Shown in pieces: positions 6,402 to 12,370 of a stretch of 13,592 bases of DNA. Numbering within the stretch: position 1 is the first letter of the stretch; the number at the start of each line of letters is the position of its first letter. The stretch comes from Sulfurimonadaceae bacterium (GTDB lineage: Bacteria > Campylobacterota > Campylobacteria > Campylobacterales > Sulfurimonadaceae): the NCBI GenBank assembly GCA_030610325.1, contig JAUWRZ010000020.1:1-13592 (forward strand), in the 5' to 3' direction. Position numbers and translations under genes: made by a program. The notes below the pieces were generated by a model that saw only the letters and a list, made by a program, of their open reading frames with translations, made no database searches and had not been told where the DNA came from.

Positions 6402-6851
6402 ATGAATAAAGCGTTCACGATGATAGAACTTATTTTTGTAATTGTTATTTTAGGTATACTCGCAGCAGTAGCAATTCCAAAACTATCTGCAACACGTGAT
6501 GATGCTATATTAGCCAAGATATCACAGTCGATGGCGACTGCGTCAACAGAGATAGCCTCTTATGCTATCTCTCAAGGTGAGATCGAAGCAGACCTGAGTC
6601 TCATGTCCAATGGGATCAAAGGGATGGTAGATAGAGGTGACGCGACATTAGATATACCAAACAAATCAGTAGACTTTCAGATGGGCAGTAACACAGACTG
6701 TCTTACATTTATAGTGTATGATGGTGCGCTCGATGCGAACCTTTCCCTTGTCTATGGGGCAGGACCTGATTCTCTTTGTAGCCAGTTACAATTGATCTTT
6801 GATGCCAGAGAGTACCCCATCCCTCTGAGAGGCCAGAGAGTGAGCTTCTGA
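6402..6851 (+). CDS. Prepilin-like protein, second of three
   Basis: A 149-residue paralogue of the preceding gene. Leader MNKA precedes FTMIELIFVIVILGILAAVAIPKL; residue -1 is Ala rather than the usual Gly, and Glu9 is the +5 residue. An upstream in-frame ATG (6372) would give a ten-residue extension, but it lies inside the stem-loop and lengthens the leader abnormally. The start at 6402 has AGG seven bases upstream and gives a standard leader. The C-terminal region has Cys100 and Cys126 and aligns with that of the first gene: Cys, an aromatic-rich strand, Asp/Gly-rich turns, Cys. This indicates tandem duplication. The stop TGA overlaps the next ATG by one base (TGATG), so translation is probably coupled to the third gene. 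Confidence 0.88.
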   Translation: MNKAFTMIELIFVIVILGILAAVAIPKLSATRDDAILAKISQSMATASTEIASYAISQGEIEADLSLMSNGIKGMVDRGDATLDIPNKSVDFQMGSNTDCLTFIVYDGALDANLSLVYGAGPDSLCSQLQLIFDAREYPIPLRGQRVSF

Positions 6852-7273
6852 TGAGTAGTCATACAAGAAAAGCATTTACGATGATAGAGCTTGTCTTTGT
6901 CATCGTCATATTGGGCATCTTGGCAGCGATAGCAGTACCGAAGTTCGCAGCGACCAGAGATGATGCCAAGATCGCGAAGACAAGAAGTACGATAGCTGCT
7001 GTCAGATCGGGTATCGTGACAGAGCGTCAGCAAAGATTGTTTAGAGGTGATAACAGTTGGATAGAGTATTTAGATGACAATACGACATTGACGCCACCAT
7101 ATTTTACAAATGTAATAAAGTATGGTGAGACGGATGAGGGTTGGACTGAATCACCTACCAATACCTATACCTATAGCCTTACAGGGAAAACAGCAGCATT
7201 TACTTATGAGGATACAAATGGTACATTTGACTGTACTCCAAAAACAGGCTTGTGCACTACGTTGACACAATAA
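6851..7273 (+). CDS. Prepilin-like protein, third of three (upstream of priA)
   Basis: A 140-residue prepilin-type protein with leader MSSHTRKA followed by FTMIELVFVIVILGILAAIAVPKF; -1 is again Ala and Glu13 is +5 of the mature chain. After the anchor helix comes a longer helical segment (about 36-66, TRDDAKIAKTRSTIAAVRSG) and then an aromatic beta-rich domain. Cys128 and Cys135 are close together, unlike the roughly 25-residue spacing in the two upstream paralogues. This is the type of pseudopilin that, as I recall, sits before priA in Campylobacter. The ATG overlaps the preceding stop by one base. The TAA stop is followed immediately, in the same reading frame, by the TTG start of priA, so a readthrough event would give a pilin-PriA fusion. 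Confidence 0.88.
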   Translation: MSSHTRKAFTMIELVFVIVILGILAAIAVPKFAATRDDAKIAKTRSTIAAVRSGIVTERQQRLFRGDNSWIEYLDDNTTLTPPYFTNVIKYGETDEGWTESPTNTYTYSLTGKTAAFTYEDTNGTFDCTPKTGLCTTLTQ

Positions 7274-9133
7274 TTGCACTACTATAAAATAATCCTTCTT
7301 GGCTCTCCTTTGGAGCCGTTGACTTATCAGTCTGAACCATCACTTCTCCCTTATCAAAAAGTAAAGATCAAACTACGTAACCGTGAGCTTTTCGGCTGTG
7401 TAGCTGAAGAAGTGGCTCAACCGGAGTTTAAGACACTTTCCATCTTGGAAAGTATGGATGAGTGTTTTTCAAGTCAGCAATATAAGAGTGCAAAGTTCAT
7501 CGCAGATTACTATTTTAGTTCACTTGGTGAGGCATTGGGACTTTTTATACCGTTTTTGGACGGGGAAGAGGGAAGAGAGAAGAGAGAAGAAGAGATCACG
7601 AAGGGGGCAGAGGTTGGTGAGATCGTACTAAGTAAGAAGCAAGATGAAGCTTTAGCCTTTTTACGACAACATAAGGTCTCGCTTCTTTTTGGTGATACGG
7701 GTTCAGGTAAGACGGAGATCTATATGAAGTATTTCTCAGAGATACTTCAAGATGAGAAACGTGTGCTCTTTTTGATGCCGGAGATCTCCTTGACGCCACA
7801 GATGCAGATACGTTTGGAGAAGTTTTTTGGTGAGATGGTGGTCATGTGGCATTCGAAACTGACTAAAAAACAGAAGATAAAAAACCTGGAAGCTATCTAT
7901 GATGGCTCAGCCAAGATCATCGCTGGTCCACGTTCGGCACTCTTCTTACCTATAAAGGATCTGGGGCTTATCATCGTTGATGAAGAGCATGATGAGAGTT
8001 ATAAATCATCCTCAAGACCTCGTTATCAGGCCCGGGACATGGCCATATATACTGCCTCTCAGCTAAAGATCCCAGTCGTGCTTGGAAGTGCGACCCCTTC
8101 ACTGACCTCTTATGCGAAATTTCCCCATTTTCGTCTTAAAGGCGGGCATTTTGGGGCAAAGCGAAATGTGGTGTTTGAGCCGCATAAAGAGGAGATCACG
8201 CCACTTATCGAACACTCTGTGGCTCAGATGTCCAAGCAGGGTGATCAGGGGATGGTCTTTATCCCGACTCGGGCAAACTTCAAGTATCTTATCTGTGATG
8301 CCTGTGGCTTTACCTATGAGTGCCCGTTTTGCAGTGTTGGGATGAGTGTCCATCGCAATACGCGTACAGTCCAGTGTCATTACTGTAACTATTCAGAAGC
8401 GATCCCTCAAAAATGTCCTAAATGCTCACATGGAGACCTGGTCAGTTCCAGACTGGGGACAGCAGAAGCAACATCATATTTCAAAGAACACTATTCACAT
8501 ATAGCGGTCGAACAGTTTGATCGCGATGTGATAACCACACAGAACAAACTCAAAAGTGCCTTGAAACGGTTTAATGATGGCAAGACGGATCTTCTTGTCG
8601 GGACGCAGATGTTATCCAAAGGGCATGACTATCATGATGTGACGCTTGCCGTAGTACTCGGCCTAGATAATATTTTAAATATGAGTGATTATCGTGCACG
8701 TGAAAAGGCGCTTTCACTACTGATCCAGATCGCGGGACGAAGCGGAAGGAAGAAAGAAGCTCTTGTCCTGGTCCAAAGTTTCAATGAGGATTTTTTTGCC
8801 CCCTACATCGAGTACTATGAGCAGTTCCTTAAAGAGGAGATGCTCTTCCGAGAGGGGATGTACCCTCCATATAAAAAACTCTGTCGGGTACTGTTTGCAC
8901 ATAAATATGCAGAGAAAGCTCGTGATGAGATGGAGCAGATGCAGGCGAGATTAGCAGGGCTGGGAACAGTAGTCGTCGTTGGTGCCGGGGTCGCACCTAT
9001 TGAACGTATAGCTGGTAAATACCGTTTTCAGATCCTTCTGCGTGCAGACAAAAGTACTGATATCATCCGTGCCGTGAGAAGTTGTAAGACAGAACTGGCA
9101 GAAATAGATATGGACCCAGTGGAATTCAACTAA
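7274..9133 (+). CDS. priA: Primosomal protein N' (replication restart helicase PriA)
   Basis: A 619-residue PriA, the 3'-5' helicase that recognises abandoned forks and reloads the replicative helicase. It shows an N-terminal fork-binding domain (1-95), Walker A GDTGSGKT at 140-147, DEEH at 236-239, GSATPS at 271-276, and a zinc-binding insert with eight cysteines (341, 344, 350, 353, 368, 371, 381, 384) in paired CxxC-type arrangement. Motif V (TQMLSKGHDY) is at 444-453, motif VI (QIAGRSGR) at 485-492, and a C-terminal domain follows. It is shorter than E. coli PriA (about 730), mainly in the N-terminal part, as expected for Campylobacterota. The start is TTG at 7274 directly after the TAA of the pseudopilin; no ATG occurs before residue 61 and the N-terminus YYKIILLGSPLEPLTYQS looks conserved. 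No clear ribosome-binding site is present, so coupling to the upstream gene is likely. Confidence 0.96.
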   Translation: MHYYKIILLGSPLEPLTYQSEPSLLPYQKVKIKLRNRELFGCVAEEVAQPEFKTLSILESMDECFSSQQYKSAKFIADYYFSSLGEALGLFIPFLDGEEGREKREEEITKGAEVGEIVLSKKQDEALAFLRQHKVSLLFGDTGSGKTEIYMKYFSEILQDEKRVLFLMPEISLTPQMQIRLEKFFGEMVVMWHSKLTKKQKIKNLEAIYDGSAKIIAGPRSALFLPIKDLGLIIVDEEHDESYKSSSRPRYQARDMAIYTASQLKIPVVLGSATPSLTSYAKFPHFRLKGGHFGAKRNVVFEPHKEEITPLIEHSVAQMSKQGDQGMVFIPTRANFKYLICDACGFTYECPFCSVGMSVHRNTRTVQCHYCNYSEAIPQKCPKCSHGDLVSSRLGTAEATSYFKEHYSHIAVEQFDRDVITTQNKLKSALKRFNDGKTDLLVGTQMLSKGHDYHDVTLAVVLGLDNILNMSDYRAREKALSLLIQIAGRSGRKKEALVLVQSFNEDFFAPYIEYYEQFLKEEMLFREGMYPPYKKLCRVLFAHKYAEKARDEMEQMQARLAGLGTVVVVGAGVAPIERIAGKYRFQILLRADKSTDIIRAVRSCKTELAEIDMDPVEFN

Positions 9134-9219
9134 ATATCGTGCTTATTTATTAAAAATTAACGAAACAAGCAGTAGAATGATAATAAGAGCAGACTTGATG
9201 GTCTAAAAGGTAAGAAAAT

Positions 9220-10266
9220 ATGCTTAGGGATTGGTCTTCACTGAGGATAACGGTACTATTATATTTATTAGTGTTCCTGTTTCCTATTAACCTCTATTTC
9301 GCAAATAAACTGATCGATGATACGCAAAATGATGCGACGACTGTCAAAAATATCGGACTTATCGGTGGGGGTATCCAGCAGTTGACGATCTATGCCCCGG
9401 AGAAGATCGACAAGCAGCTGATGTCTTCGTTGGACCTTTTGCTTAGTCATGTCGATAGCGAGTTTATGCAGCGAAGTTCCAATCAGTTCGACATAGGCTT
9501 TCACAATCCGCAGATAGAGTTCTCATCACTAAAAGTGTGCTGGCGAAACTTTAAGACCAGCCTTCCCAAACAGACAGAGCGCAAGGCGATCCTTAAAAGT
9601 GGGGAGAAGTGCTGGAAACAGTCTACCAAGCTAAGTATTGTCGTAGAGAAGATGGCAAACGTCAAGCGCGAGCAGGCATTGAACGGGCTCTACCTGAGTC
9701 TTGTCTTCACTATGATAATAACAGTGTTGATGATCTATTTTATCCGTGCTTATATGCGAAGACAGCTTGAGAAGCATACGATCTATGATCTCGCTACCAA
9801 GTTGTTTAATCGTGATTACTTCTATGCTGAGATCGCTCCGGCTTGCTCGCTTGCAGAGCGGCATGAGTACGATCTCTCTATAATGTTTATCGCTATTGAT
9901 GATTTTGATGATATGCTCAAGATGTTTGGTACGGAGAAGAACGATAAAGTACTTGAGAGGTTTGGAGGTCTTCTACTCTCCCTGACACGGACAAGTGATA
10001 CGACCTGTCGTTATGATGATGATACCTTTGCCATCATAACGCCGCAAACAGACCTTCAGAACGTCCTTATGGTGGCAGAGAGGATACGTATGAAAGTGTT
10101 GGCCCATGATTTTATGATCCAGCATCCCATGACGGTCAGTCTGAGTGTCGCTAAATACCAACCGGGTGAAGAGGTCAATGGCTTTGTCCAGCGAGCTGAG
10201 AAGACGTTAGACGAAGCCAGGAAGGTACGTAATAAAGTCTTGACGGCAGAGGTGATGAGATCATGA
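9220..10266 (+). CDS. Membrane protein with periplasmic domain and degenerate GGDEF domain (copy 1)
   Basis: A 348-residue inner-membrane protein: transmembrane helix 9-29, periplasmic domain about 30-156, transmembrane helix 157-177, and a cytoplasmic GGDEF-type domain about 186-343. GGDEF landmarks present are DLATKLFNRDYF (190-201, the D-x-LTxLxNRxxF start), IDDFDDM...FG (226-237, including the metal-binding Asp region) and RxxD (Arg257-Asp260). The signature loop itself reads DDDTF (266-270) after Arg-Tyr, so both glycines and the catalytic acid are gone and cyclase activity is unlikely. The retained RxxD could still bind c-di-GMP. The periplasmic domain carries EFMQ...Q...GFHNP (81-96) and two cysteines, 107 and 131. 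AAAAGG (9205-9210) precedes the ATG by nine bases. The stop overlaps the next gene by four bases. It could be a c-di-GMP receptor or a scaffold; this is inference. Confidence 0.85.
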   Translation: MLRDWSSLRITVLLYLLVFLFPINLYFANKLIDDTQNDATTVKNIGLIGGGIQQLTIYAPEKIDKQLMSSLDLLLSHVDSEFMQRSSNQFDIGFHNPQIEFSSLKVCWRNFKTSLPKQTERKAILKSGEKCWKQSTKLSIVVEKMANVKREQALNGLYLSLVFTMIITVLMIYFIRAYMRRQLEKHTIYDLATKLFNRDYFYAEIAPACSLAERHEYDLSIMFIAIDDFDDMLKMFGTEKNDKVLERFGGLLLSLTRTSDTTCRYDDDTFAIITPQTDLQNVLMVAERIRMKVLAHDFMIQHPMTVSLSVAKYQPGEEVNGFVQRAEKTLDEARKVRNKVLTAEVMRS

Positions 10267-11261
10267 AGACAGAGAGCCTCCCTTGGAACATAACCATCTT
10301 CCTCTATCTTCTTATACTACTCTTTCCGGCTAACTTCTATCTGGCGTATCACCTTTCTGATTCACTCGAGAAGGACTCTGTTGTCATGAAAGACGTTGGA
10401 GGTCTTGGCGGTGCACTGGAATATGCAAAACGAAGTGGTACGATCGACCCCGGAAGCGCGGCATATATTGAAGAGCTTTTTCAGCGTATTGACCGGGAGT
10501 TCATGCAAGAAGAGGCAAGTCAGACCAATTTTGGTTTTCATAATCCTGAGGACACTTTTGACAGTCTGTATAACAAATGGAAAAGTTGCAAGTACGAGTT
10601 GATCGATGCTAAAAGTCAGTTTAGAGCCTGCCTGAAGGACTATGAGCGTTTTTCGATGGCAGTCTTCTCACGACTCGAGGCTGAACGTGAAGGTACTCTC
10701 TACATACTCTATGCCCTTTTGGTCGCGACACTGTTCATCATCGCTGTCATCGTCTATATCATGCGGATCGATATAAGCCAGGAGAGTGGTAAACATGCAC
10801 TGATGGACAGCCTGACAGGTCTCTATAATCGCAGCTATTTTCTTGAGGAGATCAAACATGCTTCAGCGCGTGCCAGCCGGACGCTTCAACCTCTCTCCAT
10901 AATAGCTTTTGGAGTAGACGACTTTGATAATATCACTTTGGACAAACGTGATGCCCTGCTTGCAGCGTTTGGTGCCTTTCTTTCACCTTTGATCCGTTCC
11001 AGTGACATTGCTTGTCGAGTCAGTGAGAACCAGTTTGTCGTGATCGCTCCGGATACGGAGATAGAGAAGGTGAAGATCCTTGCCGTACGACTGCGCAAAG
11101 CAGTAGAGAAGCAGCACCTGATGACTGAAGCTCCTGTGACTATCAGTGTCGGAGGCTCCCAGTATGAGAACGGAGAGAAGAGTAGCGAGTTTATTCGCAG
11201 AGCAGAAGTAAAATGGCATGAAGCCAAAGAGTTTAAGAACAGAGTGATACTGGATAAATAG
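10263..11261 (+). CDS. Membrane protein with periplasmic domain and degenerate GGDEF domain (copy 2)
   Basis: A 332-residue paralogue of the preceding gene with the same architecture: transmembrane helix about 9-29, periplasmic domain 30-145, transmembrane helix 146-167, GGDEF-type domain from about 178. The N-terminal GGDEF motif is better kept (MDSLTGLYNRSYF, 181-193) and VDDFDN is at 218-223, but the signature loop reads SENQF (254-258). It is therefore also predicted to be catalytically dead, while RxxD (Arg245-Asp248) is intact. The periplasmic part repeats the EFMQ...Q...GFHNP motif (79-94) and has Cys109 and Cys123. Its ATG overlaps the upstream stop in an ATGA arrangement (10263-10266), implying coupled translation and perhaps a heterodimer. 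The two copies have diverged well below identity, so the duplication is old. Function unknown; no partner phosphodiesterase or cyclase gene is visible in the window. Confidence 0.85.
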   Translation: MKTESLPWNITIFLYLLILLFPANFYLAYHLSDSLEKDSVVMKDVGGLGGALEYAKRSGTIDPGSAAYIEELFQRIDREFMQEEASQTNFGFHNPEDTFDSLYNKWKSCKYELIDAKSQFRACLKDYERFSMAVFSRLEAEREGTLYILYALLVATLFIIAVIVYIMRIDISQESGKHALMDSLTGLYNRSYFLEEIKHASARASRTLQPLSIIAFGVDDFDNITLDKRDALLAAFGAFLSPLIRSSDIACRVSENQFVVIAPDTEIEKVKILAVRLRKAVEKQHLMTEAPVTISVGGSQYENGEKSSEFIRRAEVKWHEAKEFKNRVILDK

Positions 11262-11297
11262 AAGTTCTCTCTAACATCTGAAACGCTACAATCCCCT

Positions 11298-12368
11298 ATG
11301 ATCACAAGATACCCAACCAAACAGATATTTGTCGGGGATGTCCCCATTGGCGGAGATGCTCCGATCTCAGTACAGTCCATGACATATAGCAGGACGCATG
11401 ATATCGCGGCAACAGTAGAACAGATCAATCGTCTGCACTTTGCAGGTTGTGATATCGTACGTGTAGCTGTCCCTGAAAAAGAGGATGCCCTTGCTCTTAA
11501 GGCGATCAAAGAACAGACCTCCCTACCGCTTATCGCTGACATACATTTTAATCATCGTCTGGCCCTGATAGCAGCAGAGACTGTAGATTGTATCCGTATA
11601 AATCCGGGAAACATCGGAGAGAAGAGTCGTGTAAAAGAGGTGGTCAAAGCATGTCAGGAGCGCGGTATCCCTATTCGGATCGGTGTGAACTCAGGCAGTC
11701 TGGAGAAGCAGTTCCAAGACCGGTACGGACAGAGTGCCGAGGGTATGGTGGCTTCAGCTGAGTACAATATCAAGTATCTTGAGGACCTCGGGTTTAGTGA
11801 TATCAAAGTCTCTTTGAAAGCCAGTGATGTCGAGCGGACCGTGGCTGCATACAGGATGCTGCGACCTAAGAACGACTATCCGTTCCATCTGGGGGTCACT
11901 GAAGCCGGGACTATCTTTCATGCGACTATCAAGAGTGCGATCGGACTGGGGACACTGCTGCTTGATGGTATTGGTGATACGATGCGTATCTCTATTACCG
12001 GAGAGCTTGAAGAGGAGATCAGAGTCGGTCGTGCGATCTTAAAAGATAGCGGGGCCGCTGCTGAAGGTTTGAACATCATCTCCTGTCCGACCTGTGGACG
12101 GATAGAGGCTGATCTGGTCACTGCTGTAGCAGAGATAGAGGAGCGTACAAAACACATCAAAGCACCACTGAACGTCTCGGTGATGGGCTGTGTGGTAAAT
12201 GCTATCGGTGAAGCACAGCATGCAGATGTCGCCATCGCCTATGGTAAAGGGGCCGGACTGGTCATGGTCAAAGGTGATGTGGTCGCAAGGCTTGCGGAAG
12301 ATGAGTTGGTAGAGCGTTTTATCAGTGAAGTCGAGACGATGGCTGATAAGCTTGAAAAGGAGTCTTAG
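11298..12368 (+). CDS. ispG: 4-hydroxy-3-methylbut-2-en-1-yl diphosphate synthase (IspG/GcpE)
   Basis: A 356-residue IspG, the [4Fe-4S] enzyme that converts MEcPP to HMBPP in the methylerythritol phosphate route to isoprenoids. The N-terminal TIM-barrel part contains VQSMT (25-29), DIVRVAVP (52-59), [11 protein letters not shown] (80-90) and RINPGNIG (100-107). The C-terminal iron-sulfur domain has Cys263 and Cys266 in SCPTCGR, Cys298 in MGCVVN, and Glu305 in GEA. These four match the cluster ligands Cys270, Cys273, Cys305 and Glu312 of the E. coli enzyme as I recall them. Length and domain order are normal for the one-barrel bacterial form. The start ATG lacks a recognisable ribosome-binding site; TACAAT lies only five bases upstream (11287-11292). 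The dnaB ribosome-binding site is embedded in its last codons. Confidence 0.97.
   Translation: MITRYPTKQIFVGDVPIGGDAPISVQSMTYSRTHDIAATVEQINRLHFAGCDIVRVAVPEKEDALALKAIKEQTSLPLIADIHFNHRLALIAAETVDCIRINPGNIGEKSRVKEVVKACQERGIPIRIGVNSGSLEKQFQDRYGQSAEGMVASAEYNIKYLEDLGFSDIKVSLKASDVERTVAAYRMLRPKNDYPFHLGVTEAGTIFHATIKSAIGLGTLLLDGIGDTMRISITGELEEEIRVGRAILKDSGAAAEGLNIISCPTCGRIEADLVTAVAEIEERTKHIKAPLNVSVMGCVVNAIGEAQHADVAIAYGKGAGLVMVKGDVVARLAEDELVERFISEVETMADKLEKES
12355..12363 (+). promoter_or_regulatory. Ribosome-binding site for dnaB inside the end of ispG
   Basis: AAAAGGAGT, seven bases before the GTG at 12371, is a near-consensus Shine-Dalgarno sequence. It fixes the GTG start of dnaB and lies within the last codons of ispG, tying the two genes into one transcript. 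Confidence 0.7.
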
Positions 12369-12370
12369 CA

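Noticed and set aside
9220..11261. Active diguanylate cyclases
   Set aside because: The signature loops read DDDTF and SENQF, lacking both glycines and the catalytic acidic residue in the proper context.
10886..11542. Minus-strand open frame of 218 codons across the second GGDEF-like gene and the start of ispG
   Set aside because: It is antisense to two well-supported plus-strand genes, has a low-complexity Ser/Arg-rich translation and matches no family; it is a by-product of codon bias.
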